A program made the translations under genes and the position numbers. Under the pieces are notes generated by a model. The model worked only from the letters and a program-made list of their open reading frames with translations. It did not search any database and was not told the DNA's origin. Below are positions 24,801-36,552 of a stretch of DNA of 64,000 nt, piece after piece; within the stretch, counting starts at the first letter, position 1, and every line of letters begins with the position of its first letter. Source of the stretch: Sodiomyces alkalinus F11 (Eukaryota; Ascomycota; Sordariomycetes; Glomerellales; Plectosphaerellaceae); NCBI RefSeq assembly GCF_003711515.1, contig NW_021167082.1, positions 1,915,691 through 1,979,690 of the forward strand, in the 5' to 3' direction.

Positions 24801-26601
24801 AGTGTGTATATTGCAACAGCAGCTGTAAGGACAGGCTGCATGCGTAGCCAGAGAATCTTAATTTTCTGCGACCGACTGGAATTGGGGGGCCACTTCCCTG
24901 AAGGGACCCTCCCGAATACCAATGGGAGGATCGGAAACGTGATGGGAAAGAAGATAGGGGAAATAGGACATCTTTTCATCTAAGGCATGGTCGATCCCTC
25001 ATCTCGCCTTCAGTTCGTCCAGGACAGAATTCACCCTTTTCATTCTCATCTCGACTTTTTTTCGTATCATTTCCCCCTTTCCATCTCATTGTTTTGTCCC
25101 CTGACGAACCCGAGGCAGCGAGCTCATTGACATTTTGATGCCAACACGTCCCGCCGCTCCCTGGATAAAATTTACCGACCGCTACGCCGTGGCACATAAC
25201 GGCCCTCGAATCTCTTCGTTACTGTACTGTCGCTATCCAGCTTATCTGGTTTGGTTTTGCCGTCGCTTCAATATCGCCAGCGTCATTAGTAAGTGACCAT
25301 TTTATTTCTGCCTCCTGTTTCGTTTTCCCGCATGTTCGATCGATACCGTCCCCCGAATGGAGACAACGGTCGCTTGCGGCCAGTTGCTCTCTTCGGACCC
25401 AGAAGTGCATTCGTCCTGCCGGACAGCTGCCACACTGCAGTTGAACGCTATGGGGTTATTGCTACGGTTCATTGGCGCGTCGTGAATCCCTCTGCCATCT
25501 TGCAGATGGAACAACGTCTGTGAAGTGGATTCTACGGAGCTGCACCGGGACCATCAAGCGCTATGAGGCTAGGGTTCCCAAGCGTTGGCATTTGGTCAGC
25601 TGGCCATCATTTCTGCAGTCAGGTTTGTTCCTTTTATGGCAGGATACAAGATGTTTCGCACTTCAGTTGACCAGGTGGCTCAAGTCGTTCCTCTTTCGAG
25701 GGTCTCACGAGGAACAATTGGTCAGCAGGGTGCCGAACGTGCAAGTGTGCGATAGTCTGCAGCTGTGTTTCTCCATCCCTTTTTTTCTTCCCCATTTTTT
25801 CCTTTTCTTTTTTCCTCGTTCTTTTGGGCGATGGTGCTGCATCAAGTGCCCAAAAACACGCGCGCTTCAGCCGCCTACTGCCCAGAAAGTCGTCGTACAA
25901 TGTCGCCCATACCTTTGTCTTTCCCCAAAAGCTGCTATCTACCACGTCCCCCACTGTCTTCTGCGGGAAAACAGCTGGCTTTACTGGTCATTTCGCCGCT
26001 ACCTACCTACCTTTAGGTAACTTAACTCTAGGGATATACCTCTAGTGAGGTTTCCCAAGGCAAGACCCAAAGCCGCCTTCACAGTATCCAGACAGTGCCC
26101 GGGCGGGTTCACCGTTTTGTGACCATATCCAGTTCTCTTGGATGTTGTCCTGGACGGGAACCCACTCGCGTGCATAGCAATTCTCCACTCTATACGTCTT
26201 GGCCCCTGTCCCCTTGATCCCCGGGTCCCCACCACGCACCCCCCATGCACGGCTCCGCACCCAAACAGCCAAACAGAGCCGGAGCGATGGGGCCTAAGCT
26301 CGAGTGACCACTGACGACTGACACCTTGACTAACTGATGTCGTTTCGTTACTCCCAGATGCCGGTCCTGTGCAGACGCAGACCCTGATTGATTCACACTC
26401 AACCCGTTGACCTATAAACAAACTTGCATTCCCAAATTTCCCCTTTACCCAACCCCTACCCAGTCTTTCGCGGAAGGGAGCTGCTGCTAAACAGCCCCAT
26501 CACCGCCCAATATTCCTTCCTCAAAGGATTCCCGTCTCCCTTCCAATATCCCCCTCCGAACACTGCCTACGCGCCCGGACCTGGATGAACAGGCGACGTC
26601 A

Positions 26602-29100
26602 TTGCTAGCGTCTACTACTACCACTGCCACGACCCACCGCGTCGGCTCCAACTCTGCCTCTTATCCACGCCACGACGACATTTCCGGCCGACGTCCTTCC
26701 GCAGACTCGGACTCCGAATCGTCCTGGACCGATACGGGGGACATCGCTGAACAGCTCGCCGACGAGGACCCGCTCCGGTATCACCTGTCCCACGATTCCG
26801 AAGGCGTCGATGACGAACTCCTCGCCGGGTTAGCGCGACGACACCCTAAATATAAATACAAACAGAAGAAGGTCCGCATCCAGCCCCCCTCGGAGTACGA
26901 CCGTCACCGCTCCCCGGGCCGGTCTGGTACCATCGACAAGGAGGCCATCGAAGTGCCCCGAATTACTCCAAGACCACCTAGTCGAGCTGAACGGTTGCTC
27001 GGACTCATCATGTCGGGCGGGCGCTCCATCCACGGCCTTACAGGGCAGCCCCTGATGTGAGTTCTTTTTTTTTTTCTTTTTTTTCCTCCCCTCGAAACGG
27101 ACAGCTCTCCCAGGATATAGCTGTGTACTGGACTCAAAGCTGACAACAACCTAGCTACTTCACGAGCATATTCGTGTCGTTAGGTGTCTTCCTGTTCGGC
27201 TATGACCAGGGTGTCATGTCGGGCATCATCACGTACGTCGATCTTTCCTTCCACCTCTAATATTACACATTCCTACCTTGTCTACTGGGTAGCCGACGGA
27301 CGCCATAGCTGACTCTGGACTCTTCTGCTCCTATGTAGCGGGCCCTATTTCATGAACTATCTCGGCCAGCCTTCCAGGGCCACCATTGGCACCATGGTGG
27401 CCATTCTCGAGATTGGCGCATTCATTTCGTCTCTAGTGGTTGGCCGTGTCGGCGATGTCATCGGCAGGAGAAAGACCATCTCGTACGGCTCCATGATATT
27501 CTTCATCGGCGGCGCGTTCCAGACCTTCGCCAACGGCATGCCCATGATGATGGTTGGGCGCTTCGTCGCCGGTCTCGGCGTCGGTGCTCTGTCTACCATC
27601 GTGCCTGTCTACCAGTCCGAAATCTCCCCACCGCACAACCGTGGCAAGCTTGCCTGTATAGAGTTCTCCGGGAACATCATCGGCTACGCAACCTCGGTCT
27701 GGGTTGACTATTTTTGTGGTTTTATCGAGAGCAACCTCTCGTGGCGCATCCCTCTTCTGATGCAATGCGTGATGGGTGCTCTGCTCGGTCTCGGCAGCCT
27801 GATCATCGTAGAGTCTCCAAGGCAAGTGACGTCCTCGCAAGAGCAAGAAAAAGCAGCAGCAAAGAAAAGGGCCTCCCTCCGAAGTACTCCCCTGCTAACA
27901 CGCATTGGGCAGATGGCTCTTGGACACCGACCACGACGAGGAGGGCATCATCGTCATTGCCAATCTCTACGGTAAAGGCGACATTCACAACCCCAGGGCA
28001 CGGGACGAGTTCCGTGAAATCAAGATGAACGTCCTGCTCCAGCGGCAGGAAGGCGAGCGGTCCTACTCCGAGATGTTCCGCCGGTACGGCACCCGCGTTT
28101 TCATCGCCATGTCGGCACAGGCTCTCGCGCAGCTCAACGGCATCAACGTCATTTCGTATTATGCTCCCTACGTCTTCGAGTCGGCCGGCTGGGTCGGTCA
28201 TGACGCCGTCCTCATGACCGGCATCAACGGCATCACCTATTTCTTGTCGACCATTCCTCCCTGGTACCTCGTAGACCGCTGGGGACGGCGCCCCATCCTG
28301 CTCAGTGGCGCCGTGCTCATGACCATCTCCCTCTCGCTCATCTCGTACTTCCTTTACCTCGATGTCAAGTCGACGCCGACGTTTGTTGTGATCTTCGTTA
28401 TGATCTACAACGCCTCGTTTGGATACTCGTGGGGACCCATTCCCTGGCTGTACCCACCAGAAATCCTCCCGCTCAGTATCCGGTCCAAGGGCGCAAGTTT
28501 GTCCACGGCCACGAATTGGGCGTTCAACTGGCTTGTCGGCGAGATGACGCCCGTCCTGCAGGAGTGGATCCATTGGCGACTGTACTTGATGCACGCCTTT
28601 TTCTGTGCCACCAGTTTTGTAGTTGGTAAGTCTTCTTTCCTTTTTGTTTATGCCTTTCTTTTCTTTGTAGCATGACGGCGACGCGCTGACTCGGACTCTC
28701 AGTTTACTTCATCTACCCCGAGACGTGTGGCGTCCGCCTCGAAGACATGGACTCGCTCTTCGGCGACGCCAGTACCGTCATGGGCACGCCGTCAATACAC
28801 GACGAGACGGGATCTCTCATGCAAGCAGGCTCCCCGACGCTGTCCGACTACCGGGGGCGTGGTGTGCCTACCACGAGTGCCATTCCCGGATTGTCACTCG
28901 ATCCGCCCGAGGCTGCCTCGATTGACGGCAAGTTGCAAAGCCCCAACGAAGGCGACGCGAGTAGCACCATTAGCGGCTGGGTCTCTAGAGTGGTCGGCCG
29001 CACCCGGGGCAACAGCACCGCCGGCGGAGGCAGATATGCCCCCGTTAATCAGCAAGGTGACAGGGGCGAGGACGCCGAGACGGGCGAGCGCGACGGATAA
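26602..29100 (+). CDS. MFS sugar (monosaccharide) transporter
   Basis: Exons 26,602-27,056, 27,155-27,232, 27,339-27,821, 27,913-28,625 and 28,703-29,100; phases agree throughout. TM1 carries FLFGYDQGVMSGIITGP, followed by the sugar-porter loop GRVGDVIGRR, then VPVYQSEISPPHNRGKL, ESPRWLL at the exon 3/4 junction, the QLNGINVISYYAP block, VDRWGRR and PETCGVRLEDMD near the C-terminal end of the TM region. A cytosolic tail of about 115 aa is rich in Ser, Gly and Pro. The family imports hexoses or polyols by proton symport; the substrate is unknown. The start is unresolved: the frame is open and protein-like from about 26,491 but holds no ATG until 27,010, which would give 572 aa and a normal short N-terminus. 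An upstream first exon would give a 140-170 aa N-terminal extension. Intron 3 (27,822-27,912) is GC-AG. Confidence 0.88.
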
Positions 29101-30043
29101 TGACGACCCTGCTTATACCGGACCAGAGATTAGACGGGAATATTCCTTCTGTTGCAATTACATATAGACGGCGACGCATGGTCTCGGACGGTTATCTTGG
29201 AACGTTGGCTTTTCTTTTCTTTTCCCCCCTTTCCCCCCCTTTTTCTTCTTCTTTTCTTCTCGTTCTCTCTCTCTCACTCTCACTCTCTTGGATAGATGAG
29301 TTGTGTACATGCATATCCGCCCATGCTTGAATGAGCGGAAAGGGCCCTCAGGGATATGCAGATGGAGATGAAGAAGCGACAGAGCATTTGACTACCGTCC
29401 AGCGGCGAATAATTGTTGATGACATCCAAAGACTACAAGACTACGGAGTACGGATAAAGGGCAGCAACTACGGCTGCGGCGTATCGCGCCGCGCCCCTTC
29501 CTTTGAGCGGGGACAACATCCCTAATACTTTCAGGCATGCTCCTTAGTGCCTTGGTAATTTGTCTTTCGTTCTGTATGTGTAGAGTTATATATCGCCTGT
29601 CGGCGACGGGTGGTTGCCTCGGACGGACAAGCGGCTAGAGATGAGGCTCTAGAGAGCGCAATGACATACAATACGCACCAACTCGTTGTTCCTTATTTCT
29701 CGTTCCGCGTCTTTGGACTCTACTTTGTGCAATCATTTGAGGCAGCAGATCAAAGTAGGACGATGAAACTTTTGGTCGGGTCATTATTGTGGTTTCTGAC
29801 CACCATTGCTTTATTTTCGCGATGCTGCTTAAGCTGGCTCTAATTCGTAGCGAAACCCGGCTCGATGAACTGGCAGAGCTATAAGACAAAGGCCCAGGAC
29901 AAAGGCTCATCCATGGCAGACGATTTGGCAACCAACACCCGCAAGTCCCTCTGCCACCTGCTGCGCATTAAGTTACCCAGCTCTCCACGCCGTCTCCCCT
30001 CCCGCTATCCTTCTTCTCCTCCACCCCATTTCGAGGAAAGAAA
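29101..30043. other. Convergent intergenic region
   Basis: Shared 3' flank of the transporter (+) and the PITH gene (-). It contains a CT-rich low-complexity run (about 29,205-29,290) and one TACGGAGTAC at 29,442. Short frames near 29,331 and 29,610 lack any recognisable feature. Confidence 0.6.
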
Positions 30044-31008
30044 TCACATGCCATGCCCGCCTCCCCTCGGGCCTCCAATACCACCGCCCACCTGATTGAC
30101 ATTGGCGCCCTTGATATTGTGATCGGACGGCCGCGCGGCGGCCTCGTAGATGATCTGGGCGGGGGCGCGGCCGAGGGCGGTCCACTCGCCCTTGAAGCCG
30201 ACGTAGGCGAGGCGGGTGACGTCCTCGTCCTCCTCGTCGCCGTGGCCGAAGTTGTCCGGGAAGAAGAGGGCGAGGCGGCGCACCTTGGCGAAGAGGGCGC
30301 GGCGGACGGGGATCTCCTGGAGGTCGGAGGTCTGGGAGAGCTCGAAGACCTGGGCGGGCTCGGCGTCCTCGGCGGTGGAGAAGTCGATGTCGTCCCTGTT
30401 CTGGAAGAGTTTGAGGGTCTTGGGGGCGGAGGGGGACGTGGATGTCCGGAGGAGGATGGAGTGGAGTTTCACTTGGGCCGTGAATCTGGGGTGGTGGCGG
30501 GGAGAAGAAGAGAAGTTATGTTAGTTTATCGCATTGGATGGTATGAGGAATAAGACAACATGCTCTGTTGTGAGAAGGGTGGGTGGGGTATAGATGATAG
30601 AGTCGATGGTCAGATCATGAGTAGGGAGCTGGTGTATTTTTCACTTTTTGACCTGAACAGCGACGAGACTGCAGTTGAATAGTGTTTACCAGAGGGTGAA
30701 TAAAAAGAAGAAGGGGGGGGGGGCGGGGGGATGAGAAAAAAAAATCCTTACGGGACATTCATCAAAAGCTGTTCATCGGCATCGCTCTCCAGCTCAGGAG
30801 AGTCATCCATGCGTTCCATCCACGTTTTCTTCACGATGGCCTTCCCGCTGTCCGACACGGCCTCGTTAAGCGTGACGATCTCGTCAAAGTTGATTTGCTG
30901 GTACAGAGACTTCTGCAGTGCCGGCGTGATGTCGTCCGAGTGGTCGTGGTCGTGGTCATGGCCGTGGTCACCGTGGCCATGTCTATGCTCGTCGTGACAG
31001 TGGGACAT
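30044..31008 (-). CDS. PITH-domain protein (thioredoxin-like C-terminal domain family)
   Basis: Two exons, 31,008-30,752 and 30,485-30,044, joined across a GT-AG intron of 266 nt; 232 aa. The first 26 residues are His/Asp-rich (MSHCHDEHRHGHGDHGHDHD...), then DDITPALQKSLYQQINFD opens the PITH fold. ELESDADEQLLMNVPF crosses the exon junction, and KLHSILLRTS, PKTLKLFQNRDDIDF and YVGFKGEWTAL follow. The family also forms the C-terminal domain of thioredoxin-like TXNL1, which binds proteasomes; stand-alone members (human PITHD1, yeasts) have little known biochemistry. The His-rich head could bind metal, which is inference. The intron contains an 18-nt stretch of G with one C (30,713-30,730). Confidence 0.92.
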
Positions 31009-31884
31009 TTTAGGCGATGCAGTTCCGGGTTCCAGTTGATTGTTTAGTTTAGAACATGGGAGGTTGATTTTTTTCTTCTTCTTTTTCCTTCTTTCTTTTG
31101 CAAACTTTAAGTGTGTCGGTGTAGAGTTGAACTGCGGCCGTCTTAAATGTCTATCTATCACCTTGCCGTCGTCCCGTTCTTGATGGTGTTAGTGGTGGTG
31201 ATGGTGAAGTGAAGGTGGTTTGTGTTGGAGGGTGGAAGGCCTGGTGGGGTAGCGGGGTGCATTTGTATAAGGTAAGTACATCCATCAAGTACGCAAAGTA
31301 CGCAGTTACATTGACTAATTGGAAGCTCCCTTTTTCCCCAAGGCTCGTATAAATACGACTTATAATACGCCTGTTTGTCGTGTTAGTTTTCTGCCTCCCC
31401 GCTCATGGATTGCTATGAATGCCTTTCTCATGGTTTCAGACGAGAACAGGTAAACAACCTGGAAGCAAGCAAGCTACGTCAAGTACTCCATAAGTCGTCA
31501 TAATATACCTTACCTACCTTAGGTAAGGTAGGTATGCAGGTACCATCAGCTGGGCATAAGGTACCTAGGTAGGTATCAAGTCCATTTGCTCCTCCAAGCA
31601 CCCGATCTTCACGCATAAGTACCTTAAGGTATCGAGCACCACTGTTGTTGATCCTTAAATTTGAATTATTATACCTTTGTATCCTCTTATCCTCTTATCC
31701 TCTCAACAAGGTACCTAAGGTACGTAGTAGGTGGCTCTCTTTAGTCCCAGGGTATCTTCTAGCGCCAGTAACTCCTAATATCCCCCAAAAAATATACATC
31801 AACGACACTCCTCGCGAGGTATCCGGCAGTGATGCCAAATTAAAAGGGTTTCTGTTTCCTGATTGCCCAAACCGAAACCCCCAC
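31009..31884. other. Intergenic region between PITH gene promoter and RRN6 3' end
   Basis: Upstream region of the PITH gene and 3' flank of RRN6. It holds a perfect inverted motif built from ACCTTA/TAAGGT at 31,508-31,535 (TACCTTACCTACCTTAGGTAAGGTAGGTA) and more GGTACC-containing repeats to 31,725. No gene was seen. Confidence 0.6.
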
Positions 31885-34800
31885 CTAAAAACCACCCCTC
31901 CTCTTTGGTTTCTTCTTTTGCTGCTGCGGCCTCCGCCCGTGCTGTCCCGGAACTGGCTGCGACATAGTCTCCCCCGGAAACTGAGAGAACTGCGACGACG
32001 GACGTATTTGTGATGACGACTGTGCAAACGGCTGCCCCTGCCCCTGCCCCTGCGTATGCGTATGCATCTGGTATGAGACAACTGGCGGGGGGAGGATGGG
32101 GAGAATGAGATCGGAGAGCGACGGAGGAGCAAGTGAGATGGCAGGTGCCGCCGCCTGGGAAAAAACCGGCGCTTGCTGTGATGACGAGGCCATGTCCATC
32201 GTCGATCCATGCGGGAAGCCCTCTGCTCTCCGCCCTCGCTGCCTTTGCCTCTGGAGCCGGCGGGACTCCGATCGCTGCGTCTTACTGCGCGCTTCCTCCA
32301 ACCGGAGGCTTGACGCTGCCTGGATCGAAGATCGATACCCTTCTGTCGTCACACCGCGCTCCTCCGGCCAGTATGAGAGCACGGGGCTGGGCCGTCCTGG
32401 AAGTGGTTTGGCCGTGTTGACCCGGTGAGCAAGCATGCTGAGTCGCTCCAGAGCATCACGTCCGTGTCCATCCTCGATCGACGAGCCAGGAGCCGAAGGT
32501 GCTGAAGAACCCGGCACTTGGGATGTCTGGGACGATGGTGCGGGAGAGAGTGATTTGGTCGTACGGGGTGTGAGATAGCCCGTTTGTTGCGAGGACCCCA
32601 ACTGCGTCTGTGTGTTGGGCGCCTGCCTCAACATCGGGACCCACGAAGACGGTCCTTCCATTTCGCGGGATTCACCCAAGCCGAAGACCGAGACGCCATA
32701 TGAGGACCGCATGATGGCCTCGGATGCTTCTGACAGCGCTAGTTCTCTCGAAAGACGGCCGGGTGACGAGCTCCCTAGGACAGGCCAGCACTCTTCACAT
32801 CGACGACGCAACTCCCCGATGGATGCATGATTCCCCGACAGCTCGACGTCCAATATGCGCGGGAGAATCGCTTGGATAATCACACGTCCGTCGGCTAGGG
32901 ACTGAAGGGACCGCAACTGAGAGTCCCAATCCGCCTCGCCAGCTTCAGTAATCGGCGGCGCTTCAAACACGACCCCGCAGTCTCGCCTGATTTTCCAGTG
33001 AGCTTGTTGTACTCGTGAATGTTTTTGCTACGGTTGATCAGGGAAGACTCACAGTGTTCTAAGTGGCAGACGCCTCTCGTCTTCAGAAAGACAACTTTGT
33101 ATCACATCCTTGACGGATTCGAGTCCGGGGACAGTCCCGCGGGCACGGTTATGCTCGGTCTCCAGAGCCAGCGAATCTATTGAAACCGACACGCGCGACA
33201 TCAGTAGATCGACGCCCTCGACATGGCCCCTAGGCCAACGGCGTGAGCCTGAGCGTGAGCGACCCGTATCTCCATCATCGAGCGTTGAACTATGGGTTAA
33301 CGCGCCACCGGTGCGAGTTTGGTCGCTCACGTCCCCGAAAGCATCTGACACAACAAAAGTCTCCCCGTGATGCTGGAGAAAATCCGCTCTCCGCTTGTCG
33401 CGCAATCGCCTGATCTGGCCGTCGGATACGGCCCCGCTGATATCAGGAATAGCGACATTGTCGGTGCCAGACGTAGTGGCAACCACCATGCAACATCCTA
33501 AGCTCAAATCCTCGCGAAGGAAGAGGAGCTGCCAGAAATGGTCAGGCCGACCGAGATACTTCTCGTCCGGACCGCTCGACGGCGCACCAGTGGAGTAGAT
33601 GCGGGCTGGGACTAGGCTGAGCGTCTGCAAAGCCGGGAGGTCACCTGCGGTGGTGGCATCATGGCTAGGGCTAGGGCGGGGTACTTTGATCGTATGGTAT
33701 TGAAACCGAGGGTGCCCCGTCTCACTGCTAACACGAAATGTGAATATGTCAACGTCAGGGCTGGTGTCGGAATGAACACAGACCACGCTGGCGTTGCTGC
33801 CAAGTGACGGCCATGCGTGGTGTGTTCGAATTCTGAGATGGCCGCTGCTGGTACCTCGTAAGTGAGCGCACGAGAGCAATACGGTTGGTTTGCCCACGAC
33901 GCCACCGCCAGTATCCTGGGCCGGAACTAGTTCGATCCAGATGAGGTCCGAGCTAGTGAGTACAAACACCTGGTTCTGGTTGGCAGGATTCGACTGAACA
34001 TCCTGTATAACATCTCGTCGCGTCCTGAGCACTTGTGGACCACGTGCAGGATGGCAGTCCGGGTAGCGAAGGTCGATCCACTCGAGGCCAGTCCGGTTCC
34101 AAACAAGTAGCATGTGCACCCGGGAAGACCGCCCAAACTCGTTGCCTTCAGTTCCCTCGTCATACTCCCCTTGCGGATCAATCAACGGCGCATCCCAGTG
34201 GTTCCAGTCTGGCCCAGAAGATCCCACCCAGAGGATACCGTGGTGCCCCGCAGGAATGGACGAGTCTGTCTCGGTTGGCAGGTCCTCGAGCATTCCGGCG
34301 TGTATTCGACCGCAGAACCTCAGCTCCGACGTAAGATCGACCCGACCGAGCTTGCGGAATTTCCTGTGCATTTCCCAGACGCTCCAATACCCTCGCTCAT
34401 CAACTATAGCAAGCATCTCAGGACTTGCTTCCGAGAGGGGGCTGAATGCAACATCTGAATGCGGTCTACCCCCGGTATCCTGGTAGGAGAGAGTCAGAAC
34501 AGGTCTGGGATCGATACGAGACGGTCGCTCGAGTTCCCTGGTAGGGTCGCAAGGTGGTCCAGAGACGGGCACCCGTCGATATTGGGGGCTGAGGATGGTT
34601 GTTGAGAGTTGTTTCTGGACAATGACGTATCTGGAGGGTTCACTTCTAGCCAAATCGAGGCCGATCTTGACCTGGGCTATAGGACTATCATCTTGCGCCC
34701 AAGAGACAGTATCCTCCATGCCGTCCTGCATGGGTTGGAGAAGGCGCATCGCAGGAATGTCATCGCCATCGCGGTGGCAATTAGCGTAGTTTATAGTAAC

Positions 34801-35319
34801 TAGACGAAGGACCTCGCCGGACTGCCCGGTCGCAGCAGCAATTACTGGTTTGGAACGCGGGCGCTTGGGGTCTGTAAAGTCCGTCATTTGACCGATTGCG
34901 AGTAGAGGGCCGACTGAGAACGGCCTTGCGCTTTCGTTCTCAGCCACAAAGTCGGACAACAGCCCCGAGGCGCAGGCGATGGCTTCGGGGTAGGTGCCAT
35001 GGATCCAACGTTTGTGCCGCCTTTCTTCTTTCCAGCTGACGGGATCTGGTAGAACAGTCGCAGTAGCCGGATACCACGTCTCCGAATGGCCCACCGCGTG
35101 AAAATGAAGAGCTAACGCCCTTGTCAGCTCGCTCGGGCAACTTGGCCATGTCCACAGCTCGCAGCATGATTAGAAAATTGGCTTACCATGGGAAGTATCT
35201 CGATTGGTATGCAGCGTGGGTAGTCCGGAGGCAGTAACGGAGACAGGTTCTTGACGGGGCACAATAGTGATTCGCGGAGGACCGTAAATTCGGTCGCCCT
35301 CATCTTGAAGGCCGGCCAT
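31885..35319 (-). CDS. rrn6: RNA polymerase I core-factor subunit Rrn6-like
   Basis: Exons 35,319-35,187, 35,111-33,053 and 32,986-31,885 give 1,097 aa with GT-AG introns of 75 and 66 nt. Rrn6, with Rrn7 and Rrn11, forms the core factor that recruits RNA polymerase I to the rDNA promoter. Support: an N-terminal GPPRITIVPRQ segment followed by ALHFHAVGHSETW, a long beta-propeller-like middle (repeated strand-turn blocks such as MLAIVDERGYWSVWEM and HMLLVWNRTGLEWIDLR), a helical part, a Gln/Ser-rich low-complexity region, and the diagnostic basic end KKKPKRRGGF. It is longer than yeast Rrn6 (894 aa), as is usual in filamentous fungi. The ATG at 35,319 follows an in-frame stop, but an additional upstream exon is possible because open reading continues near 35,330-35,500. 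Confidence 0.85.
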
Positions 35320-36077
35320 GAGGCCGGGGTGTGGTGGATAGCTTCACGGCCGAACAAGGTGACTTTGGTGTCGTCCTAATCATGCCGTAGAGCGAGAGGA
35401 GACGCCGTCTCATGGTTCAAGAAGCTCAGTTCGAGAGCAGCCTGGAGGCAGGTAGAAACGCTGGGCGTAAGGAGAGTCGAAGTAGAGGTCCTGAAAGGAT
35501 TTGGCTGAAATGCGAATCTTGGATATAAAACTGAGGGGAGAGAGAGAGTGTGTGTAGGCTAAGCTGGTAGCCGCTATACGGGTGAACCAACGGATGTCAA
35601 AGTAGGACTACAAGAGACATATTTCTACCATGACACTGGTGAAGCTTCCAATGAGACAGTTGTTAGAAAGGTTTGTAAATATCGGGTTGTCGGCCCATCT
35701 CTTCCTCGTTCGCTTTGCACGTAGTTACCAGAGATAGGGGTGACGGGGAACAGAAGAAAAATGTTATAAGATGAGGATGGCGATAACTTCCTGCAGCGCG
35801 TTTCTTTCAGATATGTTCTTATCTTATCAGCGAACCGCGACTAAGATAAGCTAAGGTACCTTAGTAAGGCACTTCCGGAGTACAGAGGCACACGGTATAT
35901 TAGGTGAATAAGTTTATAGATCTCCGTATCGGTACTCCGTCCTCCGCACTTTTGGTACTGCTCCATCTTCCCCCCTGTTGTCTCAAGCCTCTCAAGGTAA
36001 TAAGCAGGAACACAAACCATCTCATCTCCCTGGGCAGACTGAGCAACCGACACCACTTCCCAGCAAAATGAAGCAAT
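35320..36077. promoter_or_regulatory. Divergent promoter region, RRN6 (-) / MZT1 (+)
   Basis: A 758-bp spacer serving two divergent genes. It contains the 12-bp palindrome TAAGGTACCTTA at 35,852-35,863 and a partial TACTCCGT motif at 35,934. No TATA box is obvious. The assignment rests on gene orientation only. Confidence 0.55.
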
Positions 36078-36552
36078 ATGCCTCCCTCGGCAGATGAGAA
36101 GAAAGAAAAGCAGGCTGCGGCCCAACAAGCTGTTGACATTCTCCATGAAATTTCCACCATCCTAGTTAGTTGCCAGCTCCCGCCTCGCCTCCATCCAAGA
36201 GAACAAACCCGTGAACGACTGGAGGATTGGAAATAAGGAGGGGAGAAAGATCGATCCTAACTCAACGCAACAGAACTGCCAGCTTGATCGCCGTACCCTC
36301 TCCATCTGCATCTCCATGATCGAGAACGGCGTCAACCCCGAGGCCCTCGCGGTAAGCAAAAGCTCTCGCCCACCCCCTTGCGCTCCAAGGCGAGCGGCCT
36401 TGCGTCATCGCGGCTCGCCCGTGGCTTGGGGACTTGTTCTCTCTCCCCTTTTGCTGACCCTGTTTTCTTTACGCCCAGCGTAGACCGTCATCAAGGAGTT
36501 GAGGAAAGAGGCTCAAGAGGCGGAGCTGGATATGAGGGCGCGGAGGCGCTAG
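36078..36552 (+). CDS. mzt1: Mitotic-spindle organizing protein 1 (MOZART1)
   Basis: Three short exons, 36,078-36,164, 36,274-36,351 and 36,484-36,552, encode 77 aa with GT-AG introns. The translated product has [43 protein letters not shown] and [13 protein letters not shown] in order, which is the whole Mzt1 fold (three helices). Mzt1 binds the N-terminal region of GCP proteins and is needed to activate and target the gamma-tubulin complex at spindle pole bodies. Length fits the family (about 70-82 aa). Exon 1 ends in the last codon of the first helix, and the second intron uses TAG just before ACC. Each exon has a length divisible by three, so all introns are phase 0. Genes this small are easily missed by annotation. 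Confidence 0.95.

Larger units (their letters stand above)
21471..26520. other. Gene-poor 5-kb stretch
   Basis: This contains the presumed promoter and 5' UTR of the Chs7-like gene (to about 22.2 kb, with pyrimidine and purine runs) and then mixed sequence with no reading frame I recognise. Several stop-to-stop frames of 80-180 codons occur on both strands, but none has family motifs or a convincing exon pattern. It holds two perfect small hairpins and two TACGGAGTAC palindromes, which suggests relics of small transposons. The base composition is not RIP-like. The right end is the MFS transporter promoter. Confidence 0.5.

Noticed and set aside
25472..26020. 182-codon plus-strand frame
   Set aside because: Rich in Phe/Leu/Ser from pyrimidine runs, no motif, and an opposite-strand frame of similar size overlaps it.
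27803..28594. 263-codon minus-strand frame
   Set aside because: Antisense shadow of the sugar transporter exon 4.
30053..30553. 166-codon plus-strand Gly/Glu-rich frame
   Set aside because: Antisense shadow of PITH-gene exon 2.
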